Below are positions 1 to 5,711 of a DNA stretch of 8,495 nt, in pieces. Under the pieces are notes generated by a model, which made no database searches, had not been told where the DNA came from, and worked only from the letters and a program-made list of their open reading frames with translations. Origin of the DNA: Actinomycetota bacterium (lineage in GTDB: Bacteria; Actinomycetota; CADDZG01; WHSQ01); assembly GCA_016781115.1 (NCBI GenBank), contig JADDQX010000094.1, forward strand, positions 1 through 8,495. The letters run 5' to 3'. Positions within the stretch are counted from its first letter, which is position 1. Each line of letters begins with the position of its first letter. Position numbers and translations under genes: made by a program.

Positions 1-21
1 GTCGATCCTGTTCTCGCTCAT
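1..21 (-). CDS. 5' end of a third gene in the lipid operon (partial)
   Basis: Only the first seven codons (MSENRID) lie in the window. The ATG at 21-19 overlaps the TGA of the preceding MaoC-like gene as ATGA, the usual arrangement for translational coupling, so I take it as a real gene start. The fragment is too short to identify. From the neighbours, the expected product is a second MaoC-fold hydratase carrying the catalytic Asp/His pair, because FAS1-like dehydratase subunits are often encoded beside such a partner, as in mycobacterial HadA/HadB. That identity is an inference from context alone. Confidence 0.6.
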
Positions 22-467
22 CCGACGTCCTTTGCGGTCTCAAGAAGCGTGTAGTAGGCGGTCATGACCTCGTCACCGTCGGCGTCTGTGAACACCGTCT
101 CGTAGGTGACGAAGCGCATCGTCCCGCCGCGTTTGCCCTCCTTCTGGAAGTCCTTCGCGATACGCATCCGGCCCCTCAGGGTCTCGCCCACCAGCGGCAG
201 GCGCTTGATCACGAACTCCTGCTCGCCGTGCAGCACGCGCCCGTAATCGAGGTTCGCGCCGAGCCTGCTCTCGCGGTCGTCACGAGGCACCTGGAAGATC
301 TGCGTCACGCCGAAGGTCGGGGGCGCAACGGGACCGGGGAAACCGAGCTCGCGAGCGGCATCGGGATCGGCGTAGATGGGGTTGTAGTCGTCTCCCACCG
401 CGGCCGCGAACCGCTTCACGTGCTCGGCCTCGATCGGAAGGTCGAACTCGATCGCCTCTTGGCTCAT
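18..467 (-). CDS. MaoC-like protein with FAS1-type dehydratase N-terminal domain (HadA/HadC-like)
   Basis: A 149-residue single hot-dog-fold protein. Family signs are the N-terminal stretch at residues 19-51 (FAAAVGDDYNP, then GFPGPVAPPTF) and LHGEQEF at 79-85, as in the substrate-binding HadA/HadC-type subunits of (3R)-hydroxyacyl-ACP or -CoA dehydratases. I see no MaoC catalytic Asp-x4-His pattern, so it probably acts as the non-catalytic half of a heterodimer. The partner may be the gene starting at position 21, which overlaps its stop codon. The ATG follows the stop of the upstream reductase with no gap, and a G-rich ribosome-binding sequence (AGGGGGGC) lies at the end of that reductase gene. 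Likely role: hydration or dehydration of enoyl/3-hydroxyacyl thioesters in the cytoplasm, in lipid synthesis or breakdown. The fold assignment is firm; substrate and direction are not known. Confidence 0.85.
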   Translation of the reverse strand: MSQEAIEFDLPIEAEHVKRFAAAVGDDYNPIYADPDAARELGFPGPVAPPTFGVTQIFQVPRDDRESRLGANLDYGRVLHGEQEFVIKRLPLVGETLRGRMRIAKDFQKEGKRGGTMRFVTYETVFTDADGDEVMTAYYTLLETAKDVG

Positions 468-1400
468 CTAGCCCCCCTGTCCGGCTGCGCGCCCGAGCAT
501 CTCCATCATCCCCACCGGGGCTACACCGTTCGGGAAGGCCTGCTTCAACTGCGCCGCGAGCTGATCGGGATCCCACACGTTGTCCCCCTGCTGGATGAAG
601 GCGCCGACATCCCACGGTTTCAGGACGTTGACTGTGCTCCCGTAGATGAAGAAGCACTGCCCGGTGATGTCCTTCGCATCGTCGGTGCAGAGAGCGACCA
701 CGACGGGAGAGATGTTCGCCGGGTCCAAGGGGTCGTACTCGCCCGCGGCGGGAGCGGGAAGCGCTCCGAAGATGTTCTCGGTCATGCGGGTGCGAGCGTT
801 GGGGGCCAGGCAGTTGACGGTGACGCCGTAACGGGCGAGTTCCTGCGCCGCGATGACGGTGAAGGCCGCGATGCCTGCCTTCGCCGACCCGTAGTTCGTC
901 TGGCCCACGTTGCCGAACACGCCCGAGGGACTGGAGGTGTTGATGACGCGGGCGTTCACCGTCTCGCCCGCCTTGGACTGCTGGCGCCAGTAGTTCGCGG
1001 CGTGGTGGGTGGGCGCGAAGTGGCCCTTCAGATGGACCGCGATCACCGCGTCCCACTCCTCTTCCGTCATCGACACCAACATGCGATCCCGCAGGATCCC
1101 GGCGTTGTTGACGAGGATGTCGAGGCGCCCGAAGTCGCTCACGGCTTGCCGGATCATGTTGCCGGCTCCGATGAAGTCCGCGACGTTGTCGTAGTTGGCG
1201 GTCGCCTCGCCGCCGCGGCCCTTGATCTCGTCGGCCACCTGCTGCGCGGGGGTCTGGTCCGCACCCTCGCCCGCGGTCGATCCACCGAGGTCGTTGACCA
1301 CGACCTTCGCTCCTGCGTTCGCCAGTGCCAACGCGTGCTCGCGGCCGATCCCGCGCCCCGCGCCGGTGACGATCGCCACCCTGCCCTCCAGAGATGGCAT
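468..1400 (-). CDS. Short-chain dehydrogenase/reductase (3-hydroxyacyl / 3-oxoacyl type)
   Basis: A 310-residue classical SDR with a Rossmann fold. Visible motifs are the cofactor loop TGAGRGIG (residues 12-19), NDLGG (36-40), NNAG (98-101), catalytic Ser157 in NTSSPSG, and the YxxxK pair Tyr170/Lys174. The NDLGG element resembles the dehydrogenase part of 17-beta-HSD type 4 and actinobacterial relatives. About 50 residues extend past the usual 250-residue SDR core, which also fits that group. Probable reaction: NAD(P)-dependent interconversion of 3-hydroxyacyl and 3-oxoacyl thioesters. It is the first gene of an operon with MaoC-type hydratase genes, so consecutive steps on the same acyl chain are plausible. 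The ATG at 1400 has a good ribosome-binding site (GGGAGG, 10 nt upstream) and a promoter at 1493-1520. Cofactor choice and substrate cannot be read from the sequence. Confidence 0.9.
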   Translation of the reverse strand: MPSLEGRVAIVTGAGRGIGREHALALANAGAKVVVNDLGGSTAGEGADQTPAQQVADEIKGRGGEATANYDNVADFIGAGNMIRQAVSDFGRLDILVNNAGILRDRMLVSMTEEEWDAVIAVHLKGHFAPTHHAANYWRQQSKAGETVNARVINTSSPSGVFGNVGQTNYGSAKAGIAAFTVIAAQELARYGVTVNCLAPNARTRMTENIFGALPAPAAGEYDPLDPANISPVVVALCTDDAKDITGQCFFIYGSTVNVLKPWDVGAFIQQGDNVWDPDQLAAQLKQAFPNGVAPVGMMEMLGRAAGQGG

Positions 1401-1492
1401 GCCCAGATACCTCCCGTAAGTCGTCTTAGCGACGCCGGCCGAAGGGACCGGCTCGAGCTGGCTGTGACCGTCCGGCCAAGCCGCCGACGGAG

Positions 1493-1520
1493 TCTATAGC
1501 TCCCCCACCAGACCGACCAA
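1493..1520 (-). promoter_or_regulatory. Probable sigma-70-type promoter of the SDR-MaoC operon
   Basis: Reading leftward, TTGGTC (1520-1515) and TATAGA (1498-1493) are separated by 16 nt. This would start transcription near 1486 and give a leader of about 85 nt before the ATG at 1400. The -10 box is close to consensus and lies in one of the few AT-richer patches of the window. No repressor palindrome is obvious around it. Confidence 0.55.
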
Positions 1521-1591
1521 AAAAGTTGGAGAAAGTTCTTACGAAGTGGCGCGAACAGGGGTTGGGGATGTGCTTTCATCTCTCTTACGTG

Positions 1592-1607
1592 AGAAAGGAG
1601 GTGGTCC
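1592..1607 (+). promoter_or_regulatory. Extended Shine-Dalgarno-like element (complement of the 16S rRNA tail)
   Basis: AGAAAGGAGGTGGTCC matches the exact complement of the conserved bacterial 16S 3' terminus (AGAAAGGAGGTGATCC) at 15 of 16 positions. The single difference still permits a G.U pair. Ordinary ribosome-binding sites in this window use four to seven such bases. No ATG lies at a normal distance downstream, so it is unlikely to be a plain translation start signal. Its 3' part can instead pair locally (1603-1607 with 1629-1633) or with 1686-1693. Confidence 0.55.
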
Positions 1608-1803
1608 AAACTGTTACCTAGTTTCGACGGACCTCACGAGGTGACCGGCTGCTAGTGGCCTAAGCCTTTCGTAGTACTGGGTTCTGACCACCTGTTCCAG
1701 GCCACTGGCCAGAATCCCAACCGGTTCACCGACATCGTTCGTTCCGGTTTGGTCCACCGGGCGTCGAGTTGACGAAGTACGAGCGATGCAGAGCCGAAAG
1801 TAC

Positions 1804-1834
1804 ACAGAGCCCCCGGGTTTCCCGGGGGCTCTGT
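1804..1834. terminator. Strong hairpin terminator, probably shared by convergent transcripts
   Basis: A perfect 14-bp inverted repeat (ACAGAGCCCCCGGG and its complement) encloses a TTT loop. On the minus strand it starts 4 nt past the stop codon of the VOC gene and is followed by TACTTTC, a weak T-rich tail. On the plus strand it closes the candidate ncRNA, with no U-run after it. Hairpin terminators lacking U-runs are common in actinobacteria, so termination in both directions is plausible. Confidence 0.8.
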
Positions 1835-1838
1835 CGCG

Positions 1839-2222
1839 TCACGCTATGGATGCTCGCTCTTTGTCGATCACGCAGAAGAGGTTTCCTTCCGGATCTTCCA
1901 GCACGATGAAGTCTTCGTCAGGTTCGGGCGTTCGAGGATGGCGTCGAGCTCCCAGACCTAACAAGCGCTCGACTTCGCTCTCTTGCTGCTCGGTATAGAG
2001 ATCGAAGTGCAAGCGGTTCTTGCCGACTCGCAGCTCGGGAACCACTTGTATGGAGACGTTGACGCCCGCGCCGCTTGGATCCTTCAGAACTACGAAGTCC
2101 TCCTCCGGCGGCTCCCGCGGCTCATAATGGAGCGCATCACGCCAGAAGGCGAACATCTTGTCGAAATCGTTGCAGTCGATGACCACCGAGCCAACCCTGA
2201 TTTTGCGACTGTTGGACACCAC
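1839..2222 (-). CDS. Small VOC-superfamily (glyoxalase-fold) protein
   Basis: A 127-residue protein with the two beta-alpha-beta-beta-beta halves of the vicinal oxygen chelate fold (about residues 8-60 and 69-121). Typical signs are the N-terminal strand VGSVVIDCNDFDKMFAFW, the central NRLHFDLYT and the closing VLEDPEGNLFCVID. The VOC metal ligands may include His72 and Glu109 or Glu112, but this cannot be settled by eye. The family includes glyoxalase I, dioxygenases and antibiotic-binding proteins; the small Glyoxalase_6-like members mostly lack known substrates. The start is a GTG right after the TAG of the upstream PsiE-like gene. A second GTG follows at once, so either may be used. No good ribosome-binding site is visible and translational coupling is likely. 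A strong hairpin follows the stop. Confidence 0.85.
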   Translation of the reverse strand: MVSNSRKIRVGSVVIDCNDFDKMFAFWRDALHYEPREPPEEDFVVLKDPSGAGVNVSIQVVPELRVGKNRLHFDLYTEQQESEVERLLGLGARRHPRTPEPDEDFIVLEDPEGNLFCVIDKERASIA

Positions 2223-2705
2223 CTAGTCGCCGGGCTCGTGGCGCGGGCGCGGCTCCGAATGCTCGGTATGGCGCAACATGAAGATGGTCAGCCCGAGTGC
2301 CAGCACCGCGCCGGTAAGCACGCCGATCTCGACCATCGCGTCTGAGAACTCGGGCTTGCCGAAGAGGTCTTTCGCCTCCGCGCTCACCACCACGAGGCGC
2401 CTGATCGCCGCGACGATCCCCACCACGAGGAAGGGCTCGCTCACGAGGATCTTCTCGTCGATCACGACCCGGATCGTGTGGATGATCTCGGTGATGATGA
2501 ACACGAGGAGCAATCCGTCCAGAAGGCTCAGGATGAGCGTGGACATCGGCTCCTCCGTCGCGTGCACGGCGAAGTCGTAGATGACGTAGCCGAAGAAGAT
2601 GAGCCCGGCCAACACCAGCGCCAGAGCCACCGCGACGTAGAACAGGTCTTCGGCGAAGCCGAACAGCCTCTCGGTTCGGTCGCGCATGAACCTCTCGCTC
2701 GGCAT
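2223..2705 (-). CDS. PsiE-like four-helix integral membrane protein
   Basis: A 160-residue protein with four predicted membrane helices at about residues 20-46, 56-77, 92-108 and 123-145. Its charged N-terminus and hydrophilic C-terminal tail (EHSEPRPRHEPGD) probably face the cytoplasm. The second helix, ending in LLLVFIITEIIHTIR, and the following basic loop resemble the phosphate-starvation-inducible PsiE family, whose biochemical role is unknown. The membrane topology is clear; the family call is by resemblance. The start at 2705 has AGG 8 nt upstream. Met7 is an alternative, with GAGAGG only 3 nt before it. A small hairpin (GCCGC-AGTT-GCGGC, 2722-2735) sits just upstream of the start. It is the first gene of a two-gene unit with the VOC protein, separated from ligA by a 219-nt spacer. 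No Pho-box-like repeat is visible there, so control by phosphate is unproven. Confidence 0.75.
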   Translation of the reverse strand: MPSERFMRDRTERLFGFAEDLFYVAVALALVLAGLIFFGYVIYDFAVHATEEPMSTLILSLLDGLLLVFIITEIIHTIRVVIDEKILVSEPFLVVGIVAAIRRLVVVSAEAKDLFGKPEFSDAMVEIGVLTGAVLALGLTIFMLRHTEHSEPRPRHEPGD

Positions 2706-2829
2706 GAGGGCAACCTACCCGGCCGCAGTTGCGGCAGACTACTTGTCCGCCAGGCTGGCCTGCGACTGTTGCACCTACCACTGGGGCGGCTCATCAGCGT
2801 CCACTGACCCGCAGGGTGGTTCTTTGTCG

Positions 2830-2856
2830 CCAGATGTCAGCTCAGTCGACATCTGG
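2830..2856. repeat. Perfect inverted repeat between ligA and the PsiE-like gene
   Basis: CCAGATGTC (2830-2838) and GACATCTGG (2848-2856) are exact inverted copies around a 9-nt spacer; the outer bases add a G.U and a C-G pair in the plus-strand RNA. It lies 69 nt past the ligA stop and 125 nt before the PsiE-like start. As RNA it could terminate ligA transcription, though no U-run follows on either strand. As DNA its 9-bp arms, centred 18 bp apart, could also suit a dimeric regulator. The rest of 2706-2924 shows nothing else I can support. Confidence 0.6.
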
Positions 2857-2924
2857 TGCCAAAGTTGGGCTGCCGTTGGCAACGCTGAAGCGACGCGCGT
2901 TCTCACGCCTCGCCCGGCACACGT

Positions 2925-4922
2925 CTAGAGGCCGAGCAGCTCCTTGAAGGCCGGCTCGTCCAGCAGGTCGATCTTCAGAGCGAGCGCCTTGTTGTACTTC
3001 GACGCGCCCGGGCCTTCGCCGACCACCACGTGGTCCGTCTTCTTCGAGACGCTCGACGTGACCTTGCCGCCGCGCTCTTCGATCGCCTTCTCGGCTTGGT
3101 CGCGGGTGAACTCCGCGAGTGTTCCGGTGATGACGAAGCTCTTGCCGAGGAGCGGACCCTCCTTCTTCTTCGGCGCCTCCCCCGGGTCGACACCGGCTCG
3201 CTGCAGCTTCTCGATCACCTTCTGGTTGCGCGGCTCCGCGAAGAAACGCGCGACCGATGCGGCGACCACGGGCCCGATCCCCTCGATCGCCTCCAGTTCC
3301 TCCTGCGTCATCTCGCTGAGGCGCCCGAGGGATCCCACCTCGCCGGCCAGGTCGCGGGCCACGGTGCCGCCCACGTGCGGGATCGTGAGGCCGAACATCA
3401 GGTTGGCAAGCGGTCGGTTCTTCGAGCGCTCGATCGCGGTCATCAGGTTGTTGACCGATATCTCGCCCCAGTTCTCGAGCTTCAGGATCTCGTCGCGGTC
3501 GAGGCCATAGATGTCTCCGACGTCTCGCAGCCACCCGCGCTCGATGAACTCCATCAAGGTCTTGTAGCCCAGTCCCTCGATGTCCATGGCGCCGCGCGAG
3601 GCGAAGCGGAACAGCCGCTCGAGCCGCTGCGAGGGGCAGTCGGAGTTCATGCAGCGCGCGACGGCCTCCCCCTCGGGCCGGACGATCTCGGCGCCACAGG
3701 AGGGGCAGCTCTTGGGCATCTTGAACTTCCGTTCCTTGCCGGTTCGCGTCGCCGTCACGGGACCAACGACCTCGGGGATCACGTCTCCGGCACGTCTGAC
3801 GATGACGGTGTCGCCGATCCGAACGTCCTTGCGCGCGACCTCGTCCTCGTTGTGGAGCGTTGCCGTGGACACCGTGACGCCGCCGACGAACACGGGCTCC
3901 AGCTGCGCCCACGGGGTGGCCGCGCCGGTCGCGCCCACGTGGACCTTGATGTCTCTGAGCAGCGTGGTGCGTTCCTCCGGCGGGAACTTGTAGGCGATCG
4001 CCCAGCGAGGCGCCTTGGCGGTCCAGCCCAGCTCCTCCTGTTGCGCGATCGAGTCCACCTTGACCACGACGCCGTCGATCTCGTACGGAACGTCGTGGCG
4101 GTGCTGTTGCCAGCGGCGACAGAACTCGAAGACCGCGTCGAGATCGTCGACGCGCTTGTTCTCGGGGTTCGTCCTGAGCCCCCACTGGCGGATCATCTCC
4201 AGAGCTTGCGAGTGAGCGGCGAGGCGGATCCCTTCGACGTAGCCGACGCCGTGACAGATCAAAGAGAGGTTGCGCTCGGCGGTCACCTTCGGGTCCTTCT
4301 GCCTGAGAGAGCCGGCGGCCGCGTTGCGCGGGTTGGCGAAGGTCTTGAGGTCCCGCTCTCCCAGAGAGCTGTTGAGCTTCTCGAAGTCGTCGGTGCGCAT
4401 GTAGACCTCGCCGCGCACCTCGAGGATGCCCGGCGGCTTCCCGCGCAGCCTCAGGGGAACGGCCCGCACCGTCTTCAGGTTCCCGGTTATGTCCTCGCCC
4501 GTCCGGCCGTCGCCCCGGGTTGCGCCTTTCACGAAGACGCCGTCTTCGTAGATCAAGTTGCAGGCGACGCCGTCCATCTTCAGCTCGACCATGAACCCGT
4601 CGGGATCACCGATGCCCCGCTCGACGCGGCGCCCCCAAGCCTGCAGCTCGTCGAGCGAGAAGCAGTTGTCCAGAGACATCATCGGACTCCGGTGCGGGAC
4701 GGGTGCGAACAGGTCCGACGGCGGAGCGCCCACGCGCTGTGTGGGCGAGTCAGGCGTGACCAGGTCCGGGAACTGGTTCTCGATCTCGATGAGCGAGCCC
4801 ACGAGCACGTCGTATTCGGCGTCCGCGATCTCCGGGTCGTCCAGGACGTGGTAACGGTACGCGTGGTAGTCGATCGCCTCGCGCAGCTCGCGCGCGCGTC
4901 TCTTCGCCTCGGCCTTGGTCAT
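2925..4922 (-). CDS. ligA: NAD-dependent DNA ligase LigA
   Basis: A complete 665-residue bacterial ligase that seals nicks in replication and repair using NAD+. Domains in order: Ia (YHVLDDPEIADAEYD, 24-38, binds NMN); adenylation domain with catalytic Lys115 in VELKMDG; TRGDG (135-139), LEVRGEV (167-173), FANPRNAAAGSLRQ (195-208) and DGVVVK (283-288); OB fold (about 315-400); Cys4 zinc finger (Cys406, Cys409, Cys424, Cys429); helix-hairpin-helix region (about 440-580); and a C-terminal BRCT domain (about 588-665). The OB-fold motif usually written VGRTG reads VGATG here (Ala331), a change at a position normally occupied by Arg. Everything else is intact, so the enzyme is probably functional. 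The start ATG has only a weak AGGT site 5 nt upstream and is preceded by a hairpin at 4935-4950. It is transcribed alone, divergent from the MOSC gene. Confidence 0.98.
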   Translation of the reverse strand: MTKAEAKRRARELREAIDYHAYRYHVLDDPEIADAEYDVLVGSLIEIENQFPDLVTPDSPTQRVGAPPSDLFAPVPHRSPMMSLDNCFSLDELQAWGRRVERGIGDPDGFMVELKMDGVACNLIYEDGVFVKGATRGDGRTGEDITGNLKTVRAVPLRLRGKPPGILEVRGEVYMRTDDFEKLNSSLGERDLKTFANPRNAAAGSLRQKDPKVTAERNLSLICHGVGYVEGIRLAAHSQALEMIRQWGLRTNPENKRVDDLDAVFEFCRRWQQHRHDVPYEIDGVVVKVDSIAQQEELGWTAKAPRWAIAYKFPPEERTTLLRDIKVHVGATGAATPWAQLEPVFVGGVTVSTATLHNEDEVARKDVRIGDTVIVRRAGDVIPEVVGPVTATRTGKERKFKMPKSCPSCGAEIVRPEGEAVARCMNSDCPSQRLERLFRFASRGAMDIEGLGYKTLMEFIERGWLRDVGDIYGLDRDEILKLENWGEISVNNLMTAIERSKNRPLANLMFGLTIPHVGGTVARDLAGEVGSLGRLSEMTQEELEAIEGIGPVVAASVARFFAEPRNQKVIEKLQRAGVDPGEAPKKKEGPLLGKSFVITGTLAEFTRDQAEKAIEERGGKVTSSVSKKTDHVVVGEGPGASKYNKALALKIDLLDEPAFKELLGL

Positions 4923-4934
4923 CGGGACCTATCT

Positions 4935-4950
4935 TCGCAGCCCCCTGCGA
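4935..4950. repeat. Short inverted repeat in the ligA leader
   Basis: TCGCAG and CTGCGA form a perfect 6-bp stem with a 4-nt loop, 12 nt upstream of the ligA start codon. It could be a leader hairpin affecting access to the weak ribosome-binding site, or a small operator. It could also be chance in GC-rich DNA. Confidence 0.35.
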
Positions 4951-5013
4951 CAGTCGTCAGGTGAGCGTCACAGCGGCCGTCGGCGATTCGAGCGCCTCGC
5001 GTGGAGCAAAACC

Positions 5014-5042
5014 TTCGCTGCTCGTGCGGCGAGCGGTAGGTT
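5014..5042 (+). promoter_or_regulatory. Possible leaderless promoter of the MOSC gene
   Basis: TTCGCT (5014-5019) and TAGGTT (5037-5042) are 17 nt apart. The -10 box fits TANNNT and ends 6 nt before the ATG at 5049, so transcription would begin on or next to the start codon, the geometry of actinobacterial leaderless mRNAs. The spacer holds an inverted repeat (GCTCG-TGCGG-CGAGC, 5020-5034) that could be an operator. The alternative is that TAGG (5037-5040) serves as a ribosome-binding site, 8 nt from the ATG, and the promoter lies further upstream. Confidence 0.4.
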
Positions 5043-5048
5043 CAAACG

Positions 5049-5699
5049 ATGAGCGTGGGGAGGCTCGTTTCGGTGAACGTGGGACGAGCTCGGTCCCTCC
5101 AGATGGGGAAACGGAGCCGCGTAACCGGCATCTTCAAAGAGCCGCAGCATGGGCCTGTGCGGGTGGCGGGGATCACCGTCGGCGACGACGTCCAGGTGGA
5201 CAAGAAGCACCACGGCGGGCCGTACCAGGCGGTCTACGCCTACGCGGTCGAGGACTACGCCTGGTGGTCGGAGGAGTTTGGGCAGGAGCTTGCACCGGGA
5301 ACGTTCGGTGAGAACCTGACCACCGAAGGTATCGACGTCACGAACGCCCTCATCGGCGAGCGTTGGGAGGTCGGAACCTGCGTGCTGGAGGTCACCGATC
5401 CGCGCATCCCGTGTTCGACGCTTCGGGCCCGGATGGGGATCCCCGGCTTCGTGAAGCGTTTCGCCGCGTCGCGCCGATTCGGCGCCTACTTCATGATCGT
5501 CGAGGAGGGAGACGTCGGCGCGGGCGACCCGATCGAAGTGGCGGCCCGACCGGCGCACGGGGTCACGATCGCCCGGCTCGGAGCCGCCTACTTCGACAAG
5601 GACCTGGATGACGCCGAGGTCCTCTTCGCCGCTCTCGGCGAGCCCGAACGGCGGCGGGCGTGGATCGAGCACCTCCGCAACAGCCACGCCGCGAGTTGA
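5049..5699 (+). CDS. MOSC-domain protein, YiiM-like
   Basis: A 216-residue protein of the MOSC superfamily, which takes its name from the C-terminal domain of molybdenum cofactor sulfurase. Signs are KKHHGGPYQAVYAYA (52-66), PGTFGENLTT (83-92), a GDRW-like GERW (103-106) and the Cys of the conserved PRIPCSTL (Cys122), the residue that carries sulfur or binds the molybdenum cofactor in the family. Its length and motif order match the YiiM group, some members of which reduce N-hydroxylated bases or other N-oxygenated compounds with a molybdenum cofactor. No molybdenum cofactor gene is present in the window, so the role rests on the family alone. It is the only clear plus-strand protein gene. 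It is divergent from ligA and converges on the methyltransferase gene with 12 nt between their stops. The first ATG gives the N-terminus expected for the family (GRLVSVNVG). Confidence 0.88.
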   Translation: MSVGRLVSVNVGRARSLQMGKRSRVTGIFKEPQHGPVRVAGITVGDDVQVDKKHHGGPYQAVYAYAVEDYAWWSEEFGQELAPGTFGENLTTEGIDVTNALIGERWEVGTCVLEVTDPRIPCSTLRARMGIPGFVKRFAASRRFGAYFMIVEEGDVGAGDPIEVAARPAHGVTIARLGAAYFDKDLDDAEVLFAALGEPERRRAWIEHLRNSHAAS

Positions 5700-5711
5700 T
5701 GCGGGCCGCGT

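Larger units (their letters stand above)
1591..1834 (+). ncRNA. Candidate structured non-coding RNA with extended complementarity to the 16S rRNA 3' end
   Basis: No convincing ORF covers this interval, but complementary segments are dense. P1: 1603-1612 with 1620-1624 and 1629-1633 (10 bp with a 4-nt bulge). P2: 1640-1648 with 1721-1730 (9 bp, one bulged T), continued by CTG/CAG (1649-1651/1710-1712). P3: 1652-1660 with 1700-1708 (9 bp). A tight three-way junction follows: closing stem 1733-1742/1779-1788 (10 bp), hairpin 1743-1748/1756-1761 and hairpin 1762-1765/1771-1774. A 14-bp hairpin (1804-1834) ends it. Three pairs are G.U in the plus-strand RNA and would be A.C mismatches on the other strand, which supports plus-strand transcription. 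The 8-nt GACCACCT (1686-1693) in the P3 loop is complementary to 1599-1606, a possible pseudoknot. The 5' end is uncertain and I see no strong promoter. Hallmark sequences of tmRNA, RNase P RNA and SRP RNA are absent. The family is not recognised; Rfam raiA, known from Actinobacteria, is one to test. Confidence 0.6.

Noticed and set aside
228..1499. A 423-codon open frame on the plus strand
   Set aside because: It lies wholly antisense to the SDR and MaoC genes, has low-complexity Arg/Val/Asp-rich content and no domain; it is a mirror frame of GC-rich coding DNA.
1589..1621. A ten-codon plus-strand ORF starting GTG, reading RKEVVQTVT, as a possible leader peptide
   Set aside because: Its codons overlap the 16S-complementary element, no ribosome-binding site precedes it and no gene follows that it could regulate. 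It stays a weak alternative explanation.
1614..1805. A 63-codon minus-strand ORF inside the candidate RNA
   Set aside because: No ribosome-binding site or family resemblance; the helices with G.U pairs indicate the plus strand is the functional one.
1591..1834. The RNA as tmRNA, RNase P RNA, SRP RNA or a tRNA cluster
   Set aside because: I could not find the conserved cores of these RNAs (for example a tRNA-like acceptor or TPsiC arm, or an RNase P GAAAGUCC-like core), and the overall fold differs.
2706..2924. A small protein gene in the ligA-psiE spacer (plus-strand frame of about 80 codons)
   Set aside because: No ribosome-binding site and no recognisable sequence; the spacer is better explained by the inverted repeat and a leader for the PsiE-like gene.
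3030..4964. A 644-codon plus-strand open frame
   Set aside because: It is exactly antisense to ligA, which has every expected motif; composition is rich in Arg, Leu, Asp and His with no fold.
5700..5711. A terminator between the convergent MOSC and methyltransferase genes
   Set aside because: Only 12 nt separate the stops and no stable hairpin is present beyond short GGCC palindromes.
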